Below, in pieces: positions 1 through 8,598 of a stretch of DNA of 64,000 bases. The stretch is taken from contig JAJFFV010000006.1 in assembly GCA_021776475.1 (NCBI GenBank), positions 930,001 to 994,000 of the forward strand, read 5' to 3'. This DNA comes from Parvularculaceae bacterium (lineage in GTDB: Bacteria; Pseudomonadota; Alphaproteobacteria; Caulobacterales; Parvularculaceae). The translations under genes were made by a program, and so were the position numbers. The stretch's first letter is position 1. The number at the start of each line of letters is the position of its first letter. A model generated the notes under the pieces. That model ran no database searches. It was not told the origin of the DNA and was given only the letters and a program-made list of their open reading frames with translations.

Positions 1-1
1 G

Positions 2-355
2 ACTGATAGGCCCCAAAAAGCCTACGACCTGCTTGACGTGCTGAAAGACAGCGGTGTCCGCGCACCGATGACGATTTACAGGGCGCTCGAAGGCCTGGAA
101 CAAAAAGGCCTTGTTCATAAGCTCGATGCCTTGAACGCTTTTGTGCTGTGCAATCATGATGCGCCACATGAAATCCAGACGTTTTTGGTTTGTGACAACT
201 GCAACGACGTTGACGAGATAAAATCCGCTGTTGCCGAGTCACCTTCGGTTGAAGCAAATATTCGCGGTGTTGTCGTCGAAAAAGGATTTCGCATGGCGGC
301 CGCGCGGCTTGAGATCCGGGGCACCTGTTCGAAATGTGCCGAACCGGCGAATTAA
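2..355 (+). CDS. zur: Fur-family regulator, Zur-like (5' end outside window)
   Basis: Zinc uptake regulator type of the Fur family, a DNA-binding metal-responsive repressor. The reading frame is open from base 2, so the start lies outside the window. What is visible is the end of the winged-helix domain (PMTIYRALEGLEQKGLVHKL) and then LNAFVLC, a stretch typical of Zur rather than Fur. The dimerisation domain follows with two CxxC zinc pairs, CDNC and, near the C-terminus, CSKC. The stop overlaps by four bases the stop of the convergent GST gene. Zur rather than another Fur paralogue is assigned from the LNAF motif and is fairly secure; its targets cannot be read here. Confidence 0.85.
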   Translation, partial: TDRPQKAYDLLDVLKDSGVRAPMTIYRALEGLEQKGLVHKLDALNAFVLCNHDAPHEIQTFLVCDNCNDVDEIKSAVAESPSVEANIRGVVVEKGFRMAAARLEIRGTCSKCAEPAN

Positions 356-1011
356 GTGTACCAGCCAGCTTCCACTTCTTCCCGCGCGCCCTCACCCCAT
401 GTTTGCAAAGCCGGGAGTGACCACACTGCATCCAGCCATTTTGTGATTTTTGTCGGTACTCTGACAGGTCCGTAAGTACGCAGGCGCGAAACAACCGGCG
501 CGAACATGGCATCAGCTATACAAAATTTTCCGAACAGAAATGGTCCGTCTGTTTTGTTGCCGTAAAGATCGAGGGCGTCTCCCCAAATGCTGACAAGCCG
601 ATCAATATCCTTGCGTACGTCAGGGCCGCCATATACGCGTGCGCCTTCACGGGCGAATTCCATCGGCCAGGTTCTGCGCAAGACCGAGTAACCGGTATGC
701 ATCTCAGCTGACATTGACCGCGCCATGGTTCGGGCTTGCAGACTTTCGGGCCATAAATTCCGTTCAGGATAGAGCTCGGCCAGATATTCCCCAATCGCCA
801 GCGAATCCCAAATGACCGCCTCACCGTCACGCAAACACGGCACCAGCCCGGATGGTGAATGCGCCAGGATAGCGGCCTTTGATTCAGGCCGGTCGAGCCG
901 GATCACAACCTCGCGGAAAGGAATTTCAAACACCCGCATCAACAACCACGGCCTCAGCGACCATGAGGAGAGGTTTTTATTGCCGATTATCAGTGTAAGG
1001 TCTGTTGCCAT
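352..1011 (-). CDS. Glutathione S-transferase family protein
   Basis: A 219-residue soluble protein with a GST layout. The N-terminal thioredoxin-like half starts with NKNLSSWSLRPWLLM, in which the Ser pair is the usual glutathione-activating position of this subgroup, and continues with SPSGLVPCL, the cis-proline region. An all-helical C-terminal half follows. The family conjugates or reduces electrophiles with glutathione; the substrate cannot be inferred. It is transcribed towards the zur gene and shares four bases with its stop codon. The ATG start is directly before the beta-strand LTLIIGNK, as expected for the fold. Confidence 0.85.
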   Translation of the reverse strand: MATDLTLIIGNKNLSSWSLRPWLLMRVFEIPFREVVIRLDRPESKAAILAHSPSGLVPCLRDGEAVIWDSLAIGEYLAELYPERNLWPESLQARTMARSMSAEMHTGYSVLRRTWPMEFAREGARVYGGPDVRKDIDRLVSIWGDALDLYGNKTDGPFLFGKFCIADAMFAPVVSRLRTYGPVRVPTKITKWLDAVWSLPALQTWGEGAREEVEAGWYT

Positions 1012-1108
1012 TGTTACCCCGTTTCGTGGGCCGGATCACACTCCAACTGCGCCCGGCCGATGCGGTTCTGAGATCAGCATAGCTGAAAACGGAAGCGGAC
1101 TGAAACGC

Positions 1109-1651
1109 TTATGCAGCTTTCATTACCTGATCTTTCAGGTAGCCAAGCATCGTATCAGCGTCTGAGATTTCGAACGGGTCGTCGGGACAGTTATCGGCAA
1201 AGCCTGGCTCCGAGAATATTTTGATGATTTCGCCATCATCTACCAGCATTGAATAGCGCCAGCTCCGATAGCCAAAACCAAGATTATCTTTGTTCACGAG
1301 CATGCCCATCTTGCGGGTAAATTCCCCGCTGCCATCGGGTAAAAGTAAGACTTTTTTTGCGCCTTGCTGCTTGCCCCACTGATACATCACAAAAGCGTCA
1401 TTGACGGACAAACAAATGATCTGATCGACACCTACCGCTGTGAATTCGCCGTGTAACTCCTCGTACCGCGGCAAATGACTGATCGAACAGGTCGGCGTAA
1501 AGGCACCTGGTAACGCGAACAGGACAACTTTTTTGCCTATAAAGATGTCGTCATTCGAAAGGTCCTGCCAGCGGAACGGGTTGTCCCCGGGGATAGAATC
1601 ATCACGGATACGGGTCTTGAAAATCACCCCGCTTGGAATACGGCTGGTCAT
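1109..1651 (-). CDS. Peroxiredoxin, Prx5 type
   Basis: Thiol peroxidase of the Prx5/AhpC-TSA superfamily that reduces hydrogen and organic peroxides, using glutaredoxin or thioredoxin as reductant. The active-site signature PGAFTPTCS is at residues 49-56 with the peroxidatic cysteine at position 55. The [16 protein letters not shown] segment is typical of the Prx5 group. At 180 residues it is slightly longer than usual at its N-terminus but complete. It stands alone and is divergent from the enoyl-CoA hydratase gene. A 7-1-7 palindrome resembling a PerR/Fur box lies 31 bases before its start codon, suggesting peroxide- or iron-responsive control (inference). Confidence 0.92.
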   Translation of the reverse strand: MTSRIPSGVIFKTRIRDDSIPGDNPFRWQDLSNDDIFIGKKVVLFALPGAFTPTCSISHLPRYEELHGEFTAVGVDQIICLSVNDAFVMYQWGKQQGAKKVLLLPDGSGEFTRKMGMLVNKDNLGFGYRSWRYSMLVDDGEIIKIFSEPGFADNCPDDPFEISDADTMLGYLKDQVMKAA

Positions 1652-1682
1652 TCAGTTTTCTCCTAATTATCTTATATTAAAT

Positions 1683-1697
1683 TTATAATCATTCTAA
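1683..1697. promoter_or_regulatory. Fur/PerR-like 7-1-7 operator upstream of peroxiredoxin
   Basis: TTATAATCATTCTAA is a palindrome with 7-base arms around one central base and one arm mismatch. It differs at a single base from the PerR-box consensus TTATAATnATTATAA. It lies 31 bases before the peroxiredoxin start, in an AT-rich stretch that probably holds the promoter. Several Fur-family proteins (Fur, Irr, PerR) recognise such 7-1-7 sites, so the regulator is not specified. Confidence 0.5.
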
Positions 1698-1820
1698 TAA
1701 CGAATTGCAATAGAGAGAAACAAGTTTTCCGGATACCAATTCGACGCTGCTGCCAACGCTTGCATTGAACAACGTGGATGCGGCAAATCTTGTAGCGAGA
1801 AAATGTGCGAGGAATGGTTG

Positions 1821-2588
1821 ATGACAGACAAGATAGAGCTCCGCGAGGAAGATGGCATTTTGCGCGTTGCCTTCAATCATGTGGAAAAGAAGAACTCGAT
1901 CCTCCCTGAGATGTATGTGGCGCTGAACGAAGCGTTTGACCGGGCTGCCAATGAACGGTCGATCCGCGCCCTCCTCCTTGAAAGCAGGGGCGACATTTTC
2001 ACCGCCGGTAACGACATGGCTTCGTTCCTCGACTTGCAGGACCAGAGCCAGACCAATCCGACCCTCAAATGGATGAAACAGGCAGCGCTGTCAGAAAAAC
2101 CCCTGATCGCCGCCGTCAACGGTCCCGCGATTGGTATCGGCGTCACCATCCTGTGCAGCTTCGATTTAGTTTACGCCGCCGAAGAAGCGACTTTCCTGAC
2201 GCCGTTTGTCAACCTGGGCGCTGTACCGGAGGCCGGTTCCTCGATGCTGATGCCTGGCTCACTTGGTTGGCAGAGAGCAGCGGAGTTTCTGCTAACTGGA
2301 GAAAAGGTCAGTGCACGGCGTGCTTATGACATGGGCCTCGTCAATAAAGTTGTCCCAAGAGCGGAACTCGAAGAAACCGCTCTCGCCGCGGCGCGTAACA
2401 TCGCCTCGAAACCTCCTGAATCTGTCCGCCTGACCAAGAAACTTATGAAAGGCGACACAACGGCGCTCATCGATTGGATTGATCATGAAATGGTGATGTT
2501 CGGCGAACGTGCCCAATCGGAAGAATTGCGTGAGGCCGTCGGCGCGTTTCTTGAGAAACGCAAGCCGGACTTTTCGCGGTTCGGGTAG
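1821..2588 (+). CDS. Enoyl-CoA hydratase/isomerase family protein
   Basis: Crotonase-fold enzyme of 255 residues acting on an acyl-CoA thioester. The oxyanion-hole regions are visible as ESRGDIFTAGNDMASF and AAVNGPAIGIGVTILCSFD. The typical glutamate region (NLGAVPEAGSSMLMP) carries Glu in the second catalytic segment. The reading frame is open from an ATG at 1803, but GAGGA at 1809-1813 lies seven bases before the ATG at 1821, so the shorter start is preferred. The exact reaction (hydratase, isomerase or other crotonase chemistry) cannot be decided. It is monocistronic and divergent from the peroxiredoxin gene. Confidence 0.85.
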   Translation: MTDKIELREEDGILRVAFNHVEKKNSILPEMYVALNEAFDRAANERSIRALLLESRGDIFTAGNDMASFLDLQDQSQTNPTLKWMKQAALSEKPLIAAVNGPAIGIGVTILCSFDLVYAAEEATFLTPFVNLGAVPEAGSSMLMPGSLGWQRAAEFLLTGEKVSARRAYDMGLVNKVVPRAELEETALAAARNIASKPPESVRLTKKLMKGDTTALIDWIDHEMVMFGERAQSEELREAVGAFLEKRKPDFSRFG

Positions 2589-2719
2589 CAAAACCCGCCT
2601 TTAATGGCCCGTTATGAGACCTTCCATGCAGGCGATCCCGCGCGATTTTGACTTGGATCAATTTGCCCCCGACAATTCGATATACTTTCTAATGGTTCAC
2701 TGTAACTGGAGAGGTTGCT

Positions 2720-3193
2720 ATGTCACAACGTCAGTACACACTCGCGATATCCACAATTGTTGTCAGCCTATCCCTTACTACACTCGCGAGTTGTGATATG
2801 CGTCCACAATCCGGGTATGGTTTTACACTGCCTGACGGCAATATCACGAAGGGCGAAGAAGCGTTTGTACGATTTGCCTGCAACGATTGCCACGTCATCA
2901 ATGACAGGGAAGATCTCAAACTTGAAGATGGCCTGCCGGCCTTTATGGAGGTCCCGCTTGGTGGCACTAGCACCCGCATTGAAACCTATGGAGAACTTGT
3001 TACCTCGATCATTAATCCGTCACATGAGATTTCCCAGAAATATTCCGGCCAGCCCGTCGAGTACGCCGGAATGTCGATGATGAGAAATTACAACGACGCC
3101 ATGACCGTCTCTGAGCTTATAGATATCGTCGCTTTTGTACAGGAACAGTATGAGCTGGAACCGTACAAACCGATGGCGTATGGAAATTTTTGA
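2720..3193 (+). CDS. Cytochrome c-type lipoprotein
   Basis: A 157-residue exported protein with a class II signal peptide ending in the lipobox LASC near residue 25, so it is probably anchored in the outer leaflet or periplasmic face of a membrane. One haem-attachment motif CNDCH follows at about residue 55. A methionine-rich stretch near residue 112 (YAGMSMM) may supply the axial ligand. The overall arrangement is that of a monohaem class I cytochrome c. A strong ribosome site (GGAGAGG) precedes the start. No oxidase or dehydrogenase partner is adjacent, so its electron donor and acceptor are unknown. Confidence 0.8.
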   Translation: MSQRQYTLAISTIVVSLSLTTLASCDMRPQSGYGFTLPDGNITKGEEAFVRFACNDCHVINDREDLKLEDGLPAFMEVPLGGTSTRIETYGELVTSIINPSHEISQKYSGQPVEYAGMSMMRNYNDAMTVSELIDIVAFVQEQYELEPYKPMAYGNF

Positions 3194-3299
3194 ATTCGAT
3201 ACGTTTCAGAGACAGATATCCCTAGTCCCCTAGTGTTGACACATCAGGTCCGGGACGGAATCGTCTAAAATGCTTGGCGAAGCCAGGGTTGAAATTGGT

Positions 3300-3386
3300 T
3301 GGTGCGGTCGAGAAGACTCGAACTTCCACGGGAGTTATCCCACAGCGACCTCAACGCTGCGCGTCTACCAATTCCGCCACGACCGC
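3300..3386 (-). tRNA. tRNA-Leu (anticodon GAG)
   Basis: On the minus strand an 87-base cloverleaf with encoded CCA: acceptor GCGGTCG paired with CGACCGC, D-arm GGCGGAATTGGTAGACGC, anticodon loop TTGAGGT reading GAG, long class II variable arm (TGGGATAACTCCCG) and T-arm GTTCGAGTC. The long variable arm and the anticodon identify leucine. Confidence 0.97.
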
Positions 3387-3503
3387 ATGTCCAAAATGGC
3401 TGAATCGCGCCTGAGTAAGCGCGAGCGCACCCCTAGCAAATGGCATCTCGCCTGTGAAGTGTTTTTTCTTGTGAATACCCATACAAAATCCTACTTCCAC
3501 GAC

Positions 3504-4217
3504 ATGACTTCTGGGCAAGAAAACCAAAACTGGCTCGATAAGCCCGTTGCGTGGGCGGTGTCAGAGGCACCGGTTGTTTACGAGGATGCTGTCGCCTTCA
3601 TGGAAGCCCGTGCGACGGCGATCTTCAAGGGAGAGGCTGATGAAGTTGTATGGCTATTGGAGCACCCACCGCTTTATACTGCCGGAACCAGCGCCCGGCC
3701 CGGAGACCTGCTCATCCCCGACAGGTTCCCGGTTCATAAAACAAAACGCGGCGGGCAATATACCTATCATGGGCCGGGGCAGCGGGTCGTCTATGTTATG
3801 CTGGACCTTTCCCGGCGCACCAAAGATGTCCGCCGGTTCGTACAAGATCTCCAGCGCTGGATTATCACAAGCCTCGATCAGTTCAACGTTAAAGGAGAAA
3901 TTCGCGACGGGCGTATTGGGGTTTGGGTCGATCGGGCACAAGCCGGTCATCAGCCCCGCGAAGACAAGATCGCCGCGATCGGCATACGCATTCGCCACTG
4001 GGTCAGTTTTCATGGTATTTCGCTAAACGTCGAACCAGATCTTGACCATTTCGCTGGGATCACACCATGCGGTATTTCGGAAAAAGGTCTCGGCGTCACC
4101 AGTCTTGTCGATCTCGGCCTGCCGGTGTCGATGGATCAGGCCGATGACGCCCTTGCCAGTGCTTTTGTGGAGATTTTCGGTCCCGTTCATCGCACAGACG
4201 CACCCGAATTTAAATAG
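3504..4217 (+). CDS. lipB: Octanoyltransferase LipB
   Basis: Transfers the octanoyl group from octanoyl-ACP to the lipoyl domains of E2 and GcvH proteins, the first step of de novo lipoate attachment in the cytoplasm. The 237-residue protein shows the signature [12 protein letters not shown] at about 82-93, and the catalytic pair Lys155 (DKIAAIG) and Cys189 (TPCGIS). The frame is open upstream through the minus-strand tRNA-Leu, but that extension cannot be coding; the ATG at 3504 gives the usual family length. LipA is not in the window. Confidence 0.94.
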   Translation: MTSGQENQNWLDKPVAWAVSEAPVVYEDAVAFMEARATAIFKGEADEVVWLLEHPPLYTAGTSARPGDLLIPDRFPVHKTKRGGQYTYHGPGQRVVYVMLDLSRRTKDVRRFVQDLQRWIITSLDQFNVKGEIRDGRIGVWVDRAQAGHQPREDKIAAIGIRIRHWVSFHGISLNVEPDLDHFAGITPCGISEKGLGVTSLVDLGLPVSMDQADDALASAFVEIFGPVHRTDAPEFK

Positions 4218-4283
4218 CCCTTGCACCTGTCGAAATGGAGTTGCTCATCCGTCATGAAGATGGAAGCGACGAGGGAGACAGTG

Positions 4284-4644
4284 ATGCAGTTTATGATTAT
4301 CGCTACAGAATTCGAACAGGATTTGGATAAAAGCAAGACCCCGGGAACGGGTGCGTTCCAGGCGTATATGGGAAAATGGGCACAATTCTCAGAAGCTATG
4401 CACGACGCTGGTGTTTACGTCACCGGCAATGTGCTTGAATCACTGAAACGGCAACTTGCGTCCGGGTTCGCGATGGCAAGCGTGGAATTCATGATGGCCC
4501 GTTTGCTGACACAAAAAAAAGAACAGCTTGGCGGATACGTCTTCATTGATGTACCGGATCTTGAAGAAGCCAAAATGGGCAGCTAAATGCCCGGCAGTGA
4601 ACAATGGCGCAGTAGACGTTTTCAAAATCATGTTGTTTGATTAG
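4284..4644 (+). pseudogene. YCII/DGPF-domain gene with three frameshifts
   Basis: The protein starts MQFMIIATEFEQDL behind GAGGGA and keeps the family pattern only if the frame is changed three times. After GNVLES (about 4441-4449) the frame shifts to give TATCVRVRDGKRGIHDGPF with the family hallmark DGPF. At the A8 run 4513-4520 it returns to give KEQLGGYVFIDVPDLEEAK. At AAAA 4572-4575 it moves again to WAAKCPAVNNGAVDVF and a stop at 4644. The conserved text in every segment shows that an intact gene existed. Either it has decayed, or homopolymer sequencing errors are involved; the flanking genes are intact. A short in-frame start MPYLFALHEDNNNYR at 4656-4703 with its own GGGGA site looks like the beginning of a second YCII-type gene. 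Confidence 0.75.
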
Positions 4645-4776
4645 GGGAGATACCAATGCCGTATTTATTTGCTCTTCATGAAGATAATAACAACTATCGC
4701 TAAAACAACGCGGTGGTATCTTGATTGTTTGCGAACACATTCGACTCCGCTCTACCCACACCGCTTGAGCTAATCT

Positions 4777-6144
4777 CTAATCCTTCGCGTAGGGATTCTT
4801 CTGCTTATTGAGATATAACCTGACCGGCACGGCAGGCAGATCGAACGCTTCACGAATACCATTGATTAGATAACGGCGGTAGCTCTCGGGTAATTCCTCT
4901 GCTCGCTGGCACTGCGCTACGAATGTTGGTGGCCGCGTTTTTGTCTGCGCTATATATTTAATCCGGATACGGCGACCTTTTGCTGCTGGCGGTGGATGGC
5001 GATGCACTGCATCCTGCAGCCAAACATTGAGATCGCTGGTTTTAATTTTGGCATTCCAGTCTTCATAAACGCTGGTGATCGCCGGCATCAGCTTTTCGAC
5101 CGACCGACCGGTCAGTGCCGAAAGACAGACGATTGGCAGTCCCGGTGCCTGAGGCAATAATCGTGCGACCTTTTCCTTAATCTCGGGGAACGCTTCGGCC
5201 CTGTCTTCAATCACGTCCCACTTGTTAACTGCAAGAACGACCGCCCGCCCTTCGCGTAGGGCAAGGTCAGCGATTTGCAAATCCTGTTTTTCGAGCGGCG
5301 CACAGGCATCTATCAATACAGTGACTACTTCAGCAAACCGTATGGCGCGTATCCCGTCAGCAACTGACAGTTTCTCAAGTTTTTCCTGTATTTTTGCGCG
5401 CTTGCGCATCCCCGCCGTATCGAACAGCTTGACGTGCCAGTCGCGTTCAGCGCTCTTCCACGTCCAGTCAACACTGATCGCGTCACGAGTTATACCTGCT
5501 TCCGGTCCTGTCAAAAGCCGGTCATGCCCAACCAGTTGATTAATCAGTGTAGACTTGCCGGCATTTGGTCGCCCGATGATCGCGACACGGAGCGGTTTTA
5601 AGGGGTCGTCCCAATTGAAATTTTCATCGTCTGTCTGATTGACTTCAAGCGTGTCAGCAATTGTGGAAATCGCCGAGTAAAGATCGCCCATCCCGACATT
5701 ATGCTCGGCCGCGATTGCAACCGGTTCGCCAAGCCCCAACCCATAGGATTCATAAATGCCATCATTGCTTTTGATGCCTTCGGTTTTGTTGGCGACAAGC
5801 ACAATCGGCTTGCCGCTCGTGCGCAACATTGCTCCGAACTTCTCATCTTCAAGGGTGATACCAGCCCTCGCATCAACCATGAACAAGCAGATATGGGCCT
5901 CCTCTATCGCGACTTTTGTTTGCGCCAGCATCCGCGCTTCGAGCGCTTCCGGTGCGGCGTTTTCGAGCCCAGCTGTGTCAATGACAGTGAATTTCAAGGC
6001 GCCGAGGCGTCCTTCGCCCTCTCGTCGATCACGGGTGACGCCCGGCTGGTCATCGACCAGCGCGAGTTTCTTGCCGACAAACCGGTTGAACAGCGTCGAT
6101 TTGCCGACATTAGGCCGGCCTATGATGGCGATCTTTAAAGACAT
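4777..6144 (-). CDS. der: GTPase Der (EngA), 50S ribosome assembly
   Basis: Double-GTPase needed for late maturation of the large ribosomal subunit. Two G domains in tandem are visible: the first with GRPNVGKST near residue 8 and DTAGLE, the second with GRPNAGKST near 190 and DTAGMRKR. Both have NKxD motifs (ANKTE in the first, slightly degenerate; VNKWD in the second). A C-terminal KH-like domain ends at 455 residues, the usual length. A longer frame exists to 6198 from a TTG, but the family begins a few residues before the first G domain, so ATG at 6144 is chosen. It is the last gene of a leftward run panB, TPR gene, bamB, der. Confidence 0.95.
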   Translation of the reverse strand: MSLKIAIIGRPNVGKSTLFNRFVGKKLALVDDQPGVTRDRREGEGRLGALKFTVIDTAGLENAAPEALEARMLAQTKVAIEEAHICLFMVDARAGITLEDEKFGAMLRTSGKPIVLVANKTEGIKSNDGIYESYGLGLGEPVAIAAEHNVGMGDLYSAISTIADTLEVNQTDDENFNWDDPLKPLRVAIIGRPNAGKSTLINQLVGHDRLLTGPEAGITRDAISVDWTWKSAERDWHVKLFDTAGMRKRAKIQEKLEKLSVADGIRAIRFAEVVTVLIDACAPLEKQDLQIADLALREGRAVVLAVNKWDVIEDRAEAFPEIKEKVARLLPQAPGLPIVCLSALTGRSVEKLMPAITSVYEDWNAKIKTSDLNVWLQDAVHRHPPPAAKGRRIRIKYIAQTKTRPPTFVAQCQRAEELPESYRRYLINGIREAFDLPAVPVRLYLNKQKNPYAKD

Positions 6145-6242
6145 CGAACCAAACTTTGAAGGGTCGCGCGTTCTGGCCCTGCAGCGCGACCACGTCAAGG
6201 GGTCCGACCCCGTATGTGAGATTATCTCGCGATGTATGTCGC

Positions 6243-7664
6243 CTAACGATAAGCGGTCAGCTTGCCATTTTCGGAGAGAATAAAAAGCTGTTCGTTGGCG
6301 ACCACTGGCGTAATGCTCGTGCCCTTGCCGAGACGGCGCCGGTCAGTTGTTTCACCAGTTTGTGGATCAGCCAGAATAATCTCACCGCGGGATGAAGATA
6401 GCACGAGCTTACCACCGGCAATTATTGGTCCTGTCCAGGTGATACGGTTTTTCTTCTTCTTCTCATTTTCGTATCGCGGCAGTTGCTGCACCCAGACGAT
6501 CTTGCCCTTTTCGCGGGACATACAGATTAGTTCGCCCTCGACCGAGACAACAAAAATGAAGTCACCGGCGACCCACGGTGTTTGCAACCCGGACACGGGT
6601 GCTTCCCACAGGGTCCGACCGGCCCGAACATCTATCGCGCTCATCTGGCCCGCATGGCTGATTGCAAAGACGACACCCCGGTCAATCACTGGGCTACCTG
6701 AAATATCGTTGAGGTTGGACAAAGCTGTCAGTCGGCTGGAACGGGCAATGGTCTCAGTCCATAATTGCTGGCCATTATCAGCCCGAAGCGCAGTTACTTC
6801 GCCGGATGAAAAGGGGGCGACCACAATTTCTGCATCAGCTGCTGGGCTCGCGGCTGACAGGAACCGGGCGTTTTCTTCAAAAGACTGGTAGTCCCAACTG
6901 ACTTCGCCGGTCGCCTGATCAAGGGCCAGGAATTCGTTGGCGTTAGTGACGACGTAGACGTTGCCATTCGTGGCGGTCGGCGCTGTGCGCACAGGGGATG
7001 CGGCCTCATGTTTCCAGATGACTTCACCGGTCTCGGCATCGAGCCCTGCGACAAACCCAAAGCCGGAAGCGACAAATACCCGGCCGCTGTCATAGGCAAC
7101 GCCGCCGCCAAAGCCAACTGATGCCGGGTTTTGGCGCTCAAACGCCTGGTACCATTTTCGATCCTTACGACGCAAGTCGGGCGTCATCTCGGTCCGCCAC
7201 AAACGCTGACCGGAGGCGGCGCCATAGGCAGAAACATGGGCTTTTGAATCAACCACAAAAATCTTATTGTCTGCGATTACCGGGGGCGCAAGAAGCGGCG
7301 AGCGTTTGTCCGAGCCTTTGCCAATATCCGTCGACCAGACCCTCTGCAGTGTCAGCGTTGCACCCAAATGGTGCATGGTGTGGTCCGCATCACCGCCTGG
7401 CTGCGGCCACGCAGCGTTCACATAAGGTGGTGGCAGCCTGATTTCAGTGCCCGCAAGGTCAGCATCTGCGACCAGCGCGTTGTCGAGGGCCAGCACCGGC
7501 TTGCGCTTGTCCTTTTCGGGCAGATTTGCTTCTTCAACATCATCGTTATTACGCGAAAAAATATTGAGATCACTCAATGGATTGGAAGAACAGGCCGTTG
7601 TCGCAGCCACCAAACCTGTCACGATTAACCAGCTTAGCGTTTTGTTCCGTTCAAGCTTCATCAT
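6243..7664 (-). CDS. bamB: Outer-membrane assembly lipoprotein BamB-like (PQQ beta-propeller)
   Basis: Component of the BAM complex that inserts beta-barrel proteins into the outer membrane. A lipoprotein signal ends at ATTAC near residue 25. A linker rich in charged residues follows, then repeated beta-propeller blades with the PQQ-type pattern (ASGQRLWRTE, AETGEVIWKH, ATGEVSWDY, DNGQQLWTE, RAGRTLWEA, EKGKIVWVQQ) up to the C-terminus. Adjacent ATGs at 7664 and 7661 both fit the GGAAG site. Position between a YfgM-like gene and der matches the conserved yfgM-bamB-der order, which supports BamB over other PQQ-repeat proteins. Confidence 0.88.
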   Translation of the reverse strand: MMKLERNKTLSWLIVTGLVAATTACSSNPLSDLNIFSRNNDDVEEANLPEKDKRKPVLALDNALVADADLAGTEIRLPPPYVNAAWPQPGGDADHTMHHLGATLTLQRVWSTDIGKGSDKRSPLLAPPVIADNKIFVVDSKAHVSAYGAASGQRLWRTEMTPDLRRKDRKWYQAFERQNPASVGFGGGVAYDSGRVFVASGFGFVAGLDAETGEVIWKHEAASPVRTAPTATNGNVYVVTNANEFLALDQATGEVSWDYQSFEENARFLSAASPAADAEIVVAPFSSGEVTALRADNGQQLWTETIARSSRLTALSNLNDISGSPVIDRGVVFAISHAGQMSAIDVRAGRTLWEAPVSGLQTPWVAGDFIFVVSVEGELICMSREKGKIVWVQQLPRYENEKKKKNRITWTGPIIAGGKLVLSSSRGEIILADPQTGETTDRRRLGKGTSITPVVANEQLFILSENGKLTAYR

Positions 7665-7734
7665 ACCCACTTCCAACTGTTGCTAATTTCCAGGAAAATC
7701 GCCCGTATTCCCGAAGAAACGGGACTATACAGGC

Positions 7735-8535
7735 TTAGTTATCGCTTGTCGCGCCCTGTTCTGTTTCGTTTTTGTTAGTTGACGCCGCCTCGTCTGGGAT
7801 GGCTGTGCTGACGGTGTCCATCAATTCCAATAACCCCTCGGAGCTCGCCCCTTCTGTCAGTTCGAGCGTTTTGCCCCTTATGCCAAGATCGGCCAGCGCC
7901 GCAAATTCCTTTGCCCGCTGGCGCAGGCGTTCAGCGGCGTCCGGAACCGCCTGGATCGCTTCAAAATGGCTGAGTGCGGTCTGGTAATCGTTCACTTCAA
8001 AGGCCGCGAGCCCAGCAATCTCCTTGGCATGAACGCCAAATGGCGTTGCTTCGGCCTCCAGGCCGTTCAACACCAGCAGCGCTCTATCGCGGCCGTCAGC
8101 CAAGGAGAGATAGCCCGCGCGCACCCTGGCCAGATCCTTCAAGCGTTTGGGATTGTCGCTGTTTTCCGCGACGCCGAGAAGATAATTGATCGCTTTGTCA
8201 CGCTCACCCTGCTCTGCTGCGAGCGACGCTGCCTGCAGGGCCGCCATCGCTGCGTACCCATCGGGACCTTCTTCAACAATGGCGTCAAAGGCGGCCAGCC
8301 CAGCAAGCTTGTCAGTCGTGGCAAGGGCTGCCGCCTTGTCAAACGCAACGGAGTAATTCTCGGAGATACGGGTCTGGCGGGCGTCCCAATATTGGCGCCC
8401 CGCAACAATCACGATGACGGCGACTGCCGCGCCAATGAACCAAGGCAGGCTCTGCTTCAGTTCCTGAATCTGCTGCTCATCCTTGAGCTGCTGATTTACT
8501 TCTCGGATTTCCTGTGAACCGTCGTCGACTGCCAC
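7735..8535 (-). CDS. YfgM-like TPR membrane protein
   Basis: Single-pass inner-membrane protein with a periplasmic tetratricopeptide-like helical domain. The membrane helix SLPWFIGAAVAVIVIVAG lies near residues 29-46 and is followed by helical repeats rich in Ala and Leu. The family (YfgM of E. coli) associates with SecYEG and periplasmic chaperones. A TTG abutting the panB stop gives a longer frame, but GTG at 8535 behind TTCCTT/AAGGAA (nine-base spacing) places the start at the usual distance before the helix. The C-terminal 25 residues are acidic and Asn/Thr-rich. Role is inferred from neighbours bamB and der. Confidence 0.78.
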   Translation of the reverse strand: MAVDDGSQEIREVNQQLKDEQQIQELKQSLPWFIGAAVAVIVIVAGRQYWDARQTRISENYSVAFDKAAALATTDKLAGLAAFDAIVEEGPDGYAAMAALQAASLAAEQGERDKAINYLLGVAENSDNPKRLKDLARVRAGYLSLADGRDRALLVLNGLEAEATPFGVHAKEIAGLAAFEVNDYQTALSHFEAIQAVPDAAERLRQRAKEFAALADLGIRGKTLELTEGASSEGLLELMDTVSTAIPDEAASTNKNETEQGATSDN

Positions 8536-8598
8536 TTTATGCGTTTCCTTGACTTGACCTAACCGGGGCTTCCTAGCGATCTTTCTATTGTATCGCAA

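Noticed and set aside
3270-3503. N-terminal extension of the lipB reading frame
   Set aside because: It runs through tRNA-Leu on the other strand and adds residues not in the family; ATG 3504 gives the normal length.
8536-8598. TTG start abutting panB for the YfgM-like gene
   Set aside because: GTG 8535 has a good ribosome site and yields the usual distance to the membrane helix; the extension is basic and not conserved in type.
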